A stretch of 64,000 nt of DNA. It comes from Erythrobacter sp. Its GTDB lineage: Bacteria > Pseudomonadota > Alphaproteobacteria > Sphingomonadales > Sphingomonadaceae. Position numbers and translations under genes: made by a program. Within the stretch, counting starts at the first letter, position 1. The number at the start of each line of letters is the position of its first letter. Under the pieces are notes generated by a model. The model saw only the letters and a list, made by a program, of their open reading frames with translations. It ran no database searches and was not told the origin of the DNA. The stretch is from assembly GCF_035194505.1 (NCBI RefSeq), contig NZ_CP136573.1, positions 1,475,001 through 1,539,000 on the forward strand. Reading direction: 5' to 3'. Positions 1 to 8,592 of this stretch are shown one piece after another.

Positions 1-1
1 G

Positions 2-1291
2 ACCCTGGTGGCTGCGACCGCGGTGACGGTGGTGGCCTATGTCTTGGTCACCCGCTGGATCACCGAATGGCGCACCAAGCTGCGGCGCGAGATGAACGAT
101 CTCGACGGCGAGGCACTGCACCGCGCGGTGGATTCGCTGCTGAACTACGAGACGGTGAAGTACTTCGGGGCCGAGCGCCGCGAGGAGGAACGCTATTCCC
201 GCGCCGCGCGCGCCTATGCCGAGGCCGCGATCAAGTCGGAGAATTCGGTCGGCCTGCTCAACATGGCGCAATCGGTCATCACCAATGCGCTGGTGGCGGG
301 CGCGATGGCCTATACCGTGTGGGGCTGGAGCAAGGGCCAGCTCACTGTCGGCGATCTGGTGCTGGTAAACACCTACCTGATCCAGCTGTTCCGCCCACTG
401 GATGTGCTGGGCTGGGTCTATCGCACGATCCGGCAGGGACTGGTCGACATGGCCGAGATGTTCCGTCTGATCGACACCGAAATCGAGGTGCAGGACGTCC
501 CCGGCGCGCCGGCACTGATCGTGCGCACGCCGACGATTGCCTTCGACAATGTCACCTTCGGTTACGAGCCGGGGCGCACGATCCTCAATGGCCTCAGCTT
601 CGAGGTTCCGGCCGGCAGCACCACCGCGATTGTCGGCCCCTCGGGCGCGGGCAAGAGCACCATCGCGCGCCTGCTGTTCCGCTTCTATGATCCGCAGGAC
701 GGGCGGGTGCTGGTGGGCGGCGAGGATATCGCAGGGGTCTCGCAGGTATCGGTGCGCGCCGCGATCGGGATCGTGCCGCAGGATTCAGTGCTGTTCAACG
801 AGACCCTCGCCTATAATATCGCCTACGGAGCCGAGGGCGCGGATCAGGCGGCGATCGAACAGGCCGCGCGCGATGCCGCGCTGATGCCGCTGATCGGCCG
901 CCTGCCCGAAGGCTTTGCCACCATGGTGGGCGAACGCGGGCTCAAGCTTTCGGGCGGGGAGAAGCAGCGCGTCGCCATCGCCCGCACGCTGGTGAAGAAC
1001 CCGCCGATCCTGCTGCTCGACGAGGCGACGAGTGCGCTCGACACCCGCACCGAGCAGGAGATCCTCGGCACGCTGAAGCGGCTGGAGGAAGGGCGCACCA
1101 CCATCGCCATCGCGCACCGCCTTTCGACCATTGCCGATGCCGACAACATCCTCGTGCTCGATCACGGCAGGCTGGCCGAGAGCGGGACCCATGCGGGCCT
1201 GCTCGCCAAGGGCGGGCTCTATGCCGAGATGTGGTCGCGCCAGGCGGCCGAACAGCGCGGCGAGATCGCGCCCGCCGAGGCGGCGGAATAG
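2..1291 (+). CDS. Atm1-type ABC exporter, permease-ATPase half-transporter (5' end outside window)
   Basis: Half-size ABC exporter of the Atm1/ABCB7 family, which in bacteria and mitochondria exports glutathione-linked sulfur or metal compounds across the inner membrane. Reading begins in the membrane domain, so the gene starts upstream; about 430 residues are visible. The last part of the transmembrane domain has the family's coupling region (FGAERREEERY). The nucleotide-binding domain has Walker A GPSGAGKST near nt 635-661, signature LSGGEKQR near nt 947-970, Walker B ILLLDEATSALD and H-loop IAHRLST. The C-terminus is an Ala/Glu-rich tail. The family call is firm; the exact substrate is inferred. 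Confidence 0.9.
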   Translation, partial: TLVAATAVTVVAYVLVTRWITEWRTKLRREMNDLDGEALHRAVDSLLNYETVKYFGAERREEERYSRAARAYAEAAIKSENSVGLLNMAQSVITNALVAGAMAYTVWGWSKGQLTVGDLVLVNTYLIQLFRPLDVLGWVYRTIRQGLVDMAEMFRLIDTEIEVQDVPGAPALIVRTPTIAFDNVTFGYEPGRTILNGLSFEVPAGSTTAIVGPSGAGKSTIARLLFRFYDPQDGRVLVGGEDIAGVSQVSVRAAIGIVPQDSVLFNETLAYNIAYGAEGADQAAIEQAARDAALMPLIGRLPEGFATMVGERGLKLSGGEKQRVAIARTLVKNPPILLLDEATSALDTRTEQEILGTLKRLEEGRTTIAIAHRLSTIADADNILVLDHGRLAESGTHAGLLAKGGLYAEMWSRQAAEQRGEIAPAEAAE

Positions 1292-1392
1292 CAACCGGCG
1301 CGGGGATTGCCCCTGCCGGAGCGGCTGGTTACTCCTGTGTGCTCGCCCCTGTCTGCCGGGGGCCTGCCGTCACGAGAGAGAGAGCCTGTCCG

Positions 1393-3348
1393 ATGCGCCA
1401 TGCCCGCCTGATTGCCCTGCTGCTTGCCACCGCCGCCGCCCCGCTTGGCGCCCAGAATCCCGCCGAACCGCCGGCATCACCTCCCGCCCCTGCCGTGCCG
1501 GTCCCGGCCGCACTCACCGCCGAGGCCATGCCGCCGGTTCCGCTGGAGCTGGCCGCCCGCGTGCGCCCCTATCTCGAATCGCGCGGTGCGGGCTTTGCCG
1601 GATGGGATCCGAACACCCGCGCCGTCCTCATCAGCACCCGCTTTGCCAATGTCAGCCAGCTTCACCGCGTCGCCATGCCTATGGGCGCGCGCACGCAGTT
1701 GAGCTTCGAGGCCGAGCCGGTCTCGGGCGGCTATTCGCCGGGCAAGGGCGATGTGATCGTCGTCTCCAAGGATCGCGGCGGGGATGAGTATTACCAGCTC
1801 CACGCGCTGAAGGACGGCCGCCTCACCCTCCTGACCGACGGCAAGAGCCGCAACCAGCTCAACAGCTGGAGCAGCGACGGGCAGCTGATCGGCTTTACCT
1901 CGACCCGCCGCAACGGGGTGGATTCGGACATCTATGTCATGGACCCGCGCGATCCGGCGAGCGCACGGATGGTGCACGAAAGCCAGGGCGGCGGCTGGGC
2001 GGTGACCGGCTTTTCGCCCGACAAGCGCACCGCCTACCTCGCCGACTACCGCTCGGTGCAGGACGTCGATCTCTACATGCTCGATATCGCCAGCGGAAAG
2101 ATGGCCGCGATCGGCGACCGGACCAAGGAGATTGCCTATACCGGCTTTGCCGTCGCCCCCGACGGCACGCTGTGGGCGACCAGCGACGAGGGTTCGGACT
2201 TCCAGCAACTCGGGCGGATCGATCCTTTCACCGGCAGCTTCACCCCGGTCTCCCGCGAAAAGTGGGATGTCGACGGGTTCGATCTGTCGGATGATGGCAA
2301 GACCATCGCCTATGTCGTCAACGAGGCGGGCTTTGACCGTCTGCGCATTCTCGATGTCGCGAGCGGCAAGGTGAAGCGGGTCGACAATCTCCCTGCGGGC
2401 AATATCGGCGGGCTGGAAATCGCGCCCTGGGGCGAGATCGGCTTTTCCTTCAACGGCGCCCGGAGCGCGTCGGATGTCTGGTCACTGGATCCCAAGTCGA
2501 TGAAACTCACCCGCTGGACCCAGAGCGAGACCGGCGGGCTCGATCCCAATGTCAATGTCGAGCCGCGCATCCTCACCACGAAGAGCTTTGACGGGCTGGA
2601 GGTCTCAGGGCTGCTCTACCTGCCCGATCCGGCGAAGTTTCCGGGCAAGCGTCCGCTGATCGTCGATATCCACGGCGGCCCCGAAGGGCAGAGCACCGCG
2701 GGCTTCATGGGGCCGGACAATTACTTCCTCAACGAACTCGGCGTCGGCATTTTCCTGCCCAACGTGCGCGGCTCGACCGGCTACGGCAAGACCTTCGTCA
2801 GCCTCGACAACGGCCCGTTCAAGCGCGAGGATTCCGTGAAGGACATGGCCGCGCTGATCGATGCCGCGGGCAAGGACCCGGCAGTCGATGCCAGCAGCAT
2901 CGGCCTTACCGGCGGATCATACGGCGGCTACATGTGCTACGCGGCGGCGGTGCAGCTGAAGGAGAAACTGGCCGCGACCCAGTGCACCGTGGCGATCAGC
3001 AACTTCGTCAGCTTCCTCGAAAATACCAACCCCTACCGGCAGGATCTGCGGCGCGTCGAATATGGCGACGAGCGTGTGCCCGAACAGCGCGCCAAGCTGA
3101 CCGAGATCAGCCCGCTCACCCGCGTGGCCGAGATCACCAAGCCGATGTTCGTCATCACCGGCGCCAATGATCCGCGCGTGCCCAAGTCCGAGGCCGACCA
3201 GATGGTCGCCGCGATCCGGAAGAACGGCGGCGAGGCATGGCACCTTATCGCCGCCGACGAAGGCCACGGCTTCCGCAAGAAGGCCAATTCCGAATACAGC
3301 TTCCTTGCCCAGCTGGTGTTCTGGGAGAAGCATCTGCTGGAGAAATAG
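1393..3348 (+). CDS. Secreted S9-family prolyl oligopeptidase-like serine peptidase
   Basis: 651-residue exported serine peptidase of family S9 (dipeptidyl aminopeptidase/acylaminoacyl peptidase type), expected to trim peptides in the periplasm. The start is the ATG at 1393, which opens directly into a signal peptide (MRHARLIALLLATAAAPLGA); the reading frame is open further upstream but that part does not look coding. An N-terminal beta-propeller with repeated WSSDG/FSPD-type blades is followed by an alpha/beta-hydrolase domain. The catalytic triad reads Ser509 (GGSYGGYM), Asp593 (GANDPRVP) and His625 (DEGHGF). It stands alone, 100 bp after the ABC exporter, and abuts the convergent ACT gene at its stop codon. 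Confidence 0.92.
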   Translation: MRHARLIALLLATAAAPLGAQNPAEPPASPPAPAVPVPAALTAEAMPPVPLELAARVRPYLESRGAGFAGWDPNTRAVLISTRFANVSQLHRVAMPMGARTQLSFEAEPVSGGYSPGKGDVIVVSKDRGGDEYYQLHALKDGRLTLLTDGKSRNQLNSWSSDGQLIGFTSTRRNGVDSDIYVMDPRDPASARMVHESQGGGWAVTGFSPDKRTAYLADYRSVQDVDLYMLDIASGKMAAIGDRTKEIAYTGFAVAPDGTLWATSDEGSDFQQLGRIDPFTGSFTPVSREKWDVDGFDLSDDGKTIAYVVNEAGFDRLRILDVASGKVKRVDNLPAGNIGGLEIAPWGEIGFSFNGARSASDVWSLDPKSMKLTRWTQSETGGLDPNVNVEPRILTTKSFDGLEVSGLLYLPDPAKFPGKRPLIVDIHGGPEGQSTAGFMGPDNYFLNELGVGIFLPNVRGSTGYGKTFVSLDNGPFKREDSVKDMAALIDAAGKDPAVDASSIGLTGGSYGGYMCYAAAVQLKEKLAATQCTVAISNFVSFLENTNPYRQDLRRVEYGDERVPEQRAKLTEISPLTRVAEITKPMFVITGANDPRVPKSEADQMVAAIRKNGGEAWHLIAADEGHGFRKKANSEYSFLAQLVFWEKHLLEK

Positions 3349-3726
3349 CTATCCGATTGCAGCGAGGCGCTGGAGGATAGCCAGCGCCTCGTCCCTGCGC
3401 GCCCACGGCACGAAGATGTGATCGTGGTGGAACCCCGCCACGACATTGCAGGCGATCCCGGCCTCAGCCAGTGCGCCTGATACGGCTGCCGTCAGACCCA
3501 CCCCTTCGAGCGCGGAATGGACCGTGAGTGTGATGCGGGCGAAGGGCGTGCCTGCCCGCTCTCCGGCAAGTATCGCGGTGGTGCCTTCGTCCTCGCGGAT
3601 CAGCGCGAAGGCATCGGGCGGGGCATCGCCCTCCACCACTTCGAAGAACCACGCCCGGTGATCGAGCGCCGGGGCCATCTGCGCCAGCATCGCGCCGAGC
3701 GCGCTGACCGCCCCCGCGCCCGTCAT
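3349..3726 (-). CDS. ACT domain-containing protein (DUF2241/COG3602-like)
   Basis: 125-residue cytosolic protein with two small ACT-like halves, resembling the COG3602/DUF2241 group of presumed amino-acid-binding regulators. Visible conserved features are the YF/WFF strand near the start, FARITLTVHSALEGVGLTA, and the C-terminal GFHHDHIFVPWARRDEAL stretch typical of this family. Its ATG shares one base with the hslU stop (TGATG), so it is the last cistron of an hslV-acyltransferase-hslU-ACT transcription unit. No ligand can be named from sequence. Confidence 0.8.
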   Translation of the reverse strand: MTGAGAVSALGAMLAQMAPALDHRAWFFEVVEGDAPPDAFALIREDEGTTAILAGERAGTPFARITLTVHSALEGVGLTAAVSGALAEAGIACNVVAGFHHDHIFVPWARRDEALAILQRLAAIG

Positions 3727-5042
3727 CAGAGGATATACTTGCTGAGGTCGGTGTTGCCGGCCAGCCCCGCCAGCCGCGCCTCGACGTAAGCGGCATCGAT
3801 GATGATCGTCTCGCCGGCATGATCCTCGGCCGTGAAACTGATCTCTTCGAGCAGCCGCTCCATCACCGTCTGCAAACGCCGCGCGCCGATATTCTCGACC
3901 GTGCCGTTCACCTGAGCCGCAATCCGCGCAATCGCCGCGATCGCATCATCGGTGAAGTCGAGCGTCACCGATTCCGTCCCCAGCAGCGCCTTGTATTGCG
4001 CGACCAGATTGGCCCGCGTTTCGGAGAGGATGCGCACGAAATCGCCCTCGGTCAGCGCGGAAAGTTCCACGCGGATCGGCAGGCGACCCTGCAGTTCGGG
4101 CAGCATGTCGGAGGGCTTGGCCACATGAAACGCGCCGCTGGCGATGAACAGCACATGGTCGGTCTTCATCGGCCCATACTTGGTGGCGACAGTCGTGCCC
4201 TCTATCAGCGGCAGGAGATCGCGCTGCACACCCTCGCGGCTGACCGAGCCGCCGCGCACGTCGGAAACCGCGATCTTGTCGATCTCGTCGAGGAACACGA
4301 TCCCGTTGGTCTCGGCGTTTGCAAGCGCGGTGCGCGCGACGTCGTCCTGATCGAGGCGCTTGTCCGCCTCCTCGTCCACCAGCCGGTCCCACGCATCGGG
4401 CACGCGCAGCTTCTGGCGGCGGGTGTTCTTCCGGCCCAGCGCCTTGCCCATCATGTCGGAGAGGTCGATCATCTGCATCGAACCACCCATGTTGCCCATG
4501 TCGAAGGGCGCAGACGGGGTGTCGGCCACCTCGACCTCCACCTCGACATCATTCATCGCGTTCTCGACAATGCGCTGGCGGAAGGCGGCGCGGGTCGCCT
4601 CGGAGGCGTTGTCGCCCACCAGCGCATGGAGCAGGCGCGCCATCGCGGCCTCGGAGGCGGCTTCGCGCACCTTGTCGCGGCGGCGCTCCTTCTCCAGCCG
4701 GATCGCTTCCTCGACGAGATCGCGGGCGATCTGTTCGACATCGCGCCCGACATAGCCGACCTCGGTGAACTTGGTCGCCTCGACCTTGACGAAAGGCGCT
4801 TCGGCAAGCTTGGCGAGGCGCCGGCTGATCTCGGTCTTGCCGCAGCCCGTGGGACCGATCATCAGGATGTTCTTGGGGGTCACCTCGTCGCGCAGATCCG
4901 CGCCGAGCCGCTGGCGCCGCCAGCGATTGCGCAGCGCCACGGCGACCGCGCGCTTGGCATCGGCCTGACCGATGATGTGCTGGTCGAGCGCAGCGACGAT
5001 CGCCTTGGGGGTCAGGGCTTCGGAGAGGGAGGAGGTGGTCAT
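3726..5042 (-). CDS. hslU: ATP-dependent protease ATPase subunit HslU
   Basis: 438-residue AAA+ unfoldase that feeds substrates to the HslV peptidase in the cytosol. It opens with the family hallmark LTPKAIVAALDQHIIGQ. Walker A is GPTGCGKTE, Walker B is GIVFLDEIDKIA, the central I domain spans roughly residues 110-230, and the pore motif GYVGRDVEQ is present. The C-terminus ends DLSKYIL, which matches the HslV-docking tail. Length is normal. The ATG overlaps the stop of the upstream acyltransferase gene by 4 bp (ATGA), implying translational coupling. It is unusual that hslV is not the immediate upstream neighbour. Confidence 0.97.
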   Translation of the reverse strand: MTTSSLSEALTPKAIVAALDQHIIGQADAKRAVAVALRNRWRRQRLGADLRDEVTPKNILMIGPTGCGKTEISRRLAKLAEAPFVKVEATKFTEVGYVGRDVEQIARDLVEEAIRLEKERRRDKVREAASEAAMARLLHALVGDNASEATRAAFRQRIVENAMNDVEVEVEVADTPSAPFDMGNMGGSMQMIDLSDMMGKALGRKNTRRQKLRVPDAWDRLVDEEADKRLDQDDVARTALANAETNGIVFLDEIDKIAVSDVRGGSVSREGVQRDLLPLIEGTTVATKYGPMKTDHVLFIASGAFHVAKPSDMLPELQGRLPIRVELSALTEGDFVRILSETRANLVAQYKALLGTESVTLDFTDDAIAAIARIAAQVNGTVENIGARRLQTVMERLLEEISFTAEDHAGETIIIDAAYVEARLAGLAGNTDLSKYIL

Positions 5043-6118
5043 GCGGGCTTTCCAGAGGCTTCGTCACCGCTATGTGGCGCGGCAAAGCGCCGGTTCAAGG
5101 CCAGCGTCATCGGCCGCTCGATGACAGTGTAGAACACCCAGCCGAAGACGATTGAGGCGATCAGGGCGGAGACGAAATAGTCCCATGGCGCGGGATCGAA
5201 AAACGGCAGGCGGCCCCAGAACCACAGCCACAGCCACGCCATCGGCACGTGGAACAGATAGATCGCATAGGAAATGTCGCCCGCCCGGTTGACCGCCGCA
5301 GTGGCGGGCAGGCGGAAGGGTCCGGCAAGCGCGGCAAAGGCGATCCCCAGCGCCGGAAGGCCGGCCCACAGCAGATAGTCCCAGCCCATCGCCGGCGATT
5401 GCTCCGGCATGGGCAGCAGCCACAGCCCCAGTGCGCTTGCCCCCAGCACCAGCCAGCGCAGCCATGCGGGCGCCTCGCCCCCGTGCGCGCGCCACAGGGC
5501 GATATACATGCCGGCAGCAAACATCACCGATACCGGGCGGGTCAGCGTGTAGAGCGGGGCATTGCCCGGCCCGATCCATGTGCCAGCGATCACCAGCACC
5601 GCCAGCACCGCGCTCACCCCGGCAATCGCCGCCCCGCGCTTCCACGACAGGAACAGGCCGAAGATGAAGTAGAACACCATCTCGTAGAACAGCGTCCAGC
5701 CGACCCAAAGGAAGGGCATCGAGCGCAGGTGGCCATTGCCCTGCGGATAGGGGATCAGCGCCATGGACTTGGCGAATTTCTCCGCGTTCACGGGGGTATC
5801 GAACAGGCCGATATAGGTCACCGCAAGGAGGATGCTGGCGATCCAGTAGGGCGGCATGATGCGGATGAAGCGCCGCCGCCAGAACAGCGAGCGGGCTTGC
5901 CGCTGGCCGAACTGGCGCTCGGCCGCCATCACCATCACCGTGCCGGACAGGATGAAGAACACCATCACCGCAAGCTGGCCGGAAACCTCCGCGCGCCATT
6001 CGATGCCGAGCCCGCCGGGCAGGTAATTGGCGAAGGCCCAGGCGATGTGCCCGGCCGCCACCATCACCGCGGCAAGCGCGCGCAGCAGCTGGATCGCCAC
6101 GATCTTGCCGTCCGGCAT
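5039..6118 (-). CDS. Acyltransferase 3 family membrane protein (OafA-like)
   Basis: 359-residue integral inner-membrane acyltransferase of the acyltransferase-3 family, which transfers acyl groups to exported glycans or other envelope molecules. The protein starts LLRALAAVMVAAGHIAWAF, where the conserved Arg (RALA) and His (AGH) of the family are visible, and has about ten hydrophobic segments; RR-rich loop (FWRRRFIRIMPPYW) follows helix 2 as in the family. It lies between hslV and hslU on the same strand, 77 bp after hslV and overlapping hslU by 4 bp, so it is probably co-transcribed with the protease. The acceptor is unknown. Confidence 0.88.
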   Translation of the reverse strand: MPDGKIVAIQLLRALAAVMVAAGHIAWAFANYLPGGLGIEWRAEVSGQLAVMVFFILSGTVMVMAAERQFGQRQARSLFWRRRFIRIMPPYWIASILLAVTYIGLFDTPVNAEKFAKSMALIPYPQGNGHLRSMPFLWVGWTLFYEMVFYFIFGLFLSWKRGAAIAGVSAVLAVLVIAGTWIGPGNAPLYTLTRPVSVMFAAGMYIALWRAHGGEAPAWLRWLVLGASALGLWLLPMPEQSPAMGWDYLLWAGLPALGIAFAALAGPFRLPATAAVNRAGDISYAIYLFHVPMAWLWLWFWGRLPFFDPAPWDYFVSALIASIVFGWVFYTVIERPMTLALNRRFAAPHSGDEASGKPA

Positions 6119-6195
6119 CTGGCGTTGTGTCTCGGTGATAGTCCCGCTCCCGTCAGCGCGCCGCCGCCCTTGCAGGGCCGCGCGCGCCGCGTGCG

Positions 6196-6759
6196 TTAGG
6201 ACGAAACGGTTTCGACCGTCAAATTGCCGTTGGTAAAGACGCAGATCTCGGCCGCCACCGCCATCGCTTTCCTCGCGATGGTCTCGGCATCATGCTCGTA
6301 ATCGGCGAGCGCCCGGGCGGCGGCGAGCGCGTAGTTCCCGCCTGATCCGATCGCGGCAATATCGCCCACCGGCTCCAGCACATCGCCATTGCCGGTCAGC
6401 ACCAGCAGGGTGTCCTTGTCGGCCACGATCATCAGGGCTTCGAGGTTGCGCAGATACTTGTCGGTGCGCCAGTCCTTGGCGAGCTCCACACTCGCGCGCA
6501 TCAGCTGGCCGGAATATTGTTCGAGCTTCTTTTCCAGCCGTTCGAACAGGGTGAAGGCATCCGCGGTCGCCCCGGCAAAGCCTGCGATCACCGAGCCATC
6601 GCCGATCCGGCGCACCTTCCTCGCATTGGGCTTCATCACGGTGTTGCCCATCGACACCTGCCCGTCACCCGCGATGACAGTGGTGCCGCCGCGGCGGACG
6701 CCGATGATGGTTGTGCCGTGCCATTGCACGAGGCCGTGGGCTGAAGGATCGCTGCTCAT
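6196..6759 (-). CDS. hslV: ATP-dependent protease peptidase subunit HslV
   Basis: 187-residue proteasome-like threonine peptidase, partner of HslU. A 15-residue N-terminal extension ends in WHG before Thr16-Thr17 (TTIIGVRRGG), so maturation should expose Thr16 as the nucleophile; such a propeptide is usual in alphaproteobacteria. AGDGQVSMGNTVMK and the GSGGNYALAAARAL segment are family hallmarks. It is the first gene of the minus-strand unit that continues into an acyltransferase, hslU and an ACT gene. Confidence 0.97.
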   Translation of the reverse strand: MSSDPSAHGLVQWHGTTIIGVRRGGTTVIAGDGQVSMGNTVMKPNARKVRRIGDGSVIAGFAGATADAFTLFERLEKKLEQYSGQLMRASVELAKDWRTDKYLRNLEALMIVADKDTLLVLTGNGDVLEPVGDIAAIGSGGNYALAAARALADYEHDAETIARKAMAVAAEICVFTNGNLTVETVSS

Positions 6760-6798
6760 GCCGCCAATATGGAGAACGAGACAAGGCGTTCAAGCTGG

Positions 6799-7302
6799 TT
6801 ACTGCCCGTTGGGTCCGCCGCCCGGCGCCCCGCCGACGCCAGCCCCGCCGACCTGACCGATATTCCCGAACAGGTCTTCAAGGAAGCCGCGCTCCCGCCC
6901 GAGGGTCGGGGTCTTGTTGCCATCGGGGTCGAGATAGGCGAGCTTGTCTACGCCGCTACGCTCGACATTCACCACCTTGCCCGCCGCATCGAAACGCACG
7001 GCCAGCACCGAGTGGATCTTGATCTTGGGCCGGGTGAAAGGCCGCTGATCGGTGAGGCTGGAGACGTAATACCACGTCGGCGCGCCGAACTGGCTGGTGA
7101 AGGTCGGACGGCCCAGCGCCCCTTCGACCGAACGCTGGTTGTCGATCCCGGGCTGCACCACGTCGGTCAGCAGCGGATCGGTGATGTAGCCGCGTGATTC
7201 GCGGATCGGGGTGCAGGCCGGCAGCAGCGCAGCAACGCCGAGGATCACGGCCCCGCGCATCGCCACCTTGCGGAAGGCTCCATCGGGTGTCTTTTTCGCC
7301 AT
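6799..7302 (-). CDS. bamE: Outer-membrane assembly lipoprotein, BamE/SmpA-OmlA family
   Basis: Small lipoprotein of the Bam complex that assists outer-membrane protein insertion. The lipobox is LLPAC after a hydrophobic stretch (MRGAVILGVAALLPAC); the SmpA/OmlA fold follows with RGYITDP, GIDNQRSVEGALGRPTF and WYYVSS, the usual BamE signatures. The C-terminus is a Gly-rich tail. The start is uncertain: I chose ATG 7302 (MAKKTPDG, 167 aa), with in-frame alternatives at 7356, 7329 and 7260. It is divergent from the bc1 chaperone gene across a 230-bp region containing a nested palindrome. Confidence 0.85.
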   Translation of the reverse strand: MAKKTPDGAFRKVAMRGAVILGVAALLPACTPIRESRGYITDPLLTDVVQPGIDNQRSVEGALGRPTFTSQFGAPTWYYVSSLTDQRPFTRPKIKIHSVLAVRFDAAGKVVNVERSGVDKLAYLDPDGNKTPTLGRERGFLEDLFGNIGQVGGAGVGGAPGGGPNGQ

Positions 7303-7382
7303 CTGCGTCAAACCAGTCTGTCCCGTCATCTCGTCCGCGCGCGGCGGCTGTCTCATATCCCTTGGGTCTGGGGCTTTAAGCC

Positions 7383-7440
7383 GCTAGGCACAAGCTTGCA
7401 ACGCACCATCTGTGGGCAGATGCGCGTGAGACTGCCTAGC
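7383..7440. repeat. Nested inverted repeat in the bamE / bc1-chaperone divergent region
   Basis: An outer 8-bp pair, GCTAGGCA (7383-7390) and TGCCTAGC (7433-7440), is perfect. Inside it sits a second perfect 6-bp pair, CATCTG (7407-7412) and CAGATG (7417-7422), around a TGGG loop. It lies between two divergent genes, so it could be a regulator site or form a structured leader. No T-run follows, so it is not a terminator. Function is unknown. Confidence 0.5.
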
Positions 7441-7534
7441 AAGCGGGGTTGAACCCGGCTTGAACGCATCCACCCGCCTCCGCTGCGCGTAGGTGCGGAC
7501 ACAACCGAAGATTGCAAAAGGCGAACCCCCGGCC

Positions 7535-8062
7535 ATGTCGTTCCTCTCCCGTCTGCTCGGCACCGCTCCAGATCCGCGCGAAGAAGTGCGCCCCTTGTGG
7601 CACCGCGTGATCGAGCTGGCGCGTGATCCGGCCTATTACACCGAGTGCGGCGTCGCGGATTCGATTGCCGGGCGCTTCGATCTCATCACCGCCGTGCTGA
7701 GCGCGGTGATGGTGCGGGTCGAGGCTTCGGATATGCGCGCCGAAAGCGCCCTCCTGGCCGAACTCTTCGTCGAGGACATGGACGGCCAGCTCAGGGAATT
7801 CGGGGTCAATGACGTCGTCGTGGGCAAGCGCATCGGCAAGCTGATGAGCGTGCTCGGCGGCCGGCTCGGTGCCTATCGCGTGGCGCTCAACACCGGCGAT
7901 CTCGACAAGCTGACCGGCGCTGTGGCGCGCAATGTCACCTTTGCCGAAGGGGCCGATGAAACCGCCAGCGCCAAGGCCGTGGCCGAGCGGTTGCTCAAGC
8001 TGTCCGAGCGACTGGGACGCTTTTCCGATGCGGAAATGCTGAAAGCGAGTGCGATCTGGTGA
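7535..8062 (+). CDS. Ubiquinol-cytochrome c chaperone (CBP3/UQCC1-like)
   Basis: 175-residue protein of the ubiquinol-cytochrome c chaperone family, which assists assembly of cytochrome b of the bc1 complex in respiring alphaproteobacteria and mitochondria. Recognisable stretches are PLWHRVIELARDPAYYTECGVADS and GVNDVVVGKRIGKLM, typical of the family. The start is the ATG at 7535 (MSFLSRLLG), with a purine-rich AAAGGCGA about 10 nt upstream; an in-frame GTG at 7493 is less likely. The stop overlaps the GTG of the following yceD-like gene by 4 bp. Confidence 0.87.
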   Translation: MSFLSRLLGTAPDPREEVRPLWHRVIELARDPAYYTECGVADSIAGRFDLITAVLSAVMVRVEASDMRAESALLAELFVEDMDGQLREFGVNDVVVGKRIGKLMSVLGGRLGAYRVALNTGDLDKLTGAVARNVTFAEGADETASAKAVAERLLKLSERLGRFSDAEMLKASAIW

Positions 8063-8592
8063 GCAGCGGTGCCTCCGAACTCACGCGCATGATCAAGGCC
8101 CGCCCCCTGCCGGGCGAGGCGGTGGTGATCGAGGCTTCTCCCGAAGAGCGCGCCGCGCTGGCCGCGCGGTTTGGTCTCGGCGCGGTGGAGAGCCTGCGGG
8201 CCGAAATATCGCTCGAACAGAAGCCCCGCGCTATCCGTGCGAGCGGGCGGCTCAAGGCCGCGATCATGCAGCCCTGCGCCGTCAGCGGAGAGGACTTCCC
8301 CGTTACCATCGACGAACCCATCGACTTGAGGTTCATCGAGGAAAACCCCCGCCCGATTGCCGAGGATGCGGAGATCGAACTCGAACTGGAATCTGATGAT
8401 TGCGACGAGATCGACTATGCCGGCGACATGTTCGATCTGGGTGAGGCCGTGGCGCAGACGCTGGGCCTTGCGATCGATCCCTATGCCGAAGGGCCAGGCG
8501 CCGATGCCGCACGAAAGGCTGCTGGGATCGTGCAGGAAGGCGAGCAGGAAGGCCCGCTCGCCGCGCTGCTGGCAGGGCTGAAAAAGGACTAG
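8059..8592 (+). CDS. YceD/DUF177 family protein (23S rRNA accumulation protein)
   Basis: 177-residue cytosolic DUF177 protein. In E. coli and plants this family affects 23S rRNA accumulation. Family features seen are the single conserved CAVSGEDFP segment and the acidic LELESDDCDEIDYAGDMFDLGEAVAQTLGLAIDPY block. It begins at GTG 8059 in a GTGA overlap with the bc1 chaperone gene, so the two are coupled. The usual downstream partner rpmF is absent; the gene instead runs tail-to-tail into the TonB-like gene with overlapping TAG stops (8589-8592). Confidence 0.88.
   Translation: MSSGASELTRMIKARPLPGEAVVIEASPEERAALAARFGLGAVESLRAEISLEQKPRAIRASGRLKAAIMQPCAVSGEDFPVTIDEPIDLRFIEENPRPIAEDAEIELELESDDCDEIDYAGDMFDLGEAVAQTLGLAIDPYAEGPGADAARKAAGIVQEGEQEGPLAALLAGLKKD

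Noticed and set aside
5249..6199. Long plus-strand open frame opposite the acyltransferase gene
   Set aside because: It is antisense to a well-supported gene and its composition is low-complexity, rich in Arg/His/Gln.
6712..6759. N-terminal extension of HslV ahead of the catalytic Thr
   Set aside because: Such short propeptides ending in WHG-TT are normal in alphaproteobacterial HslV.
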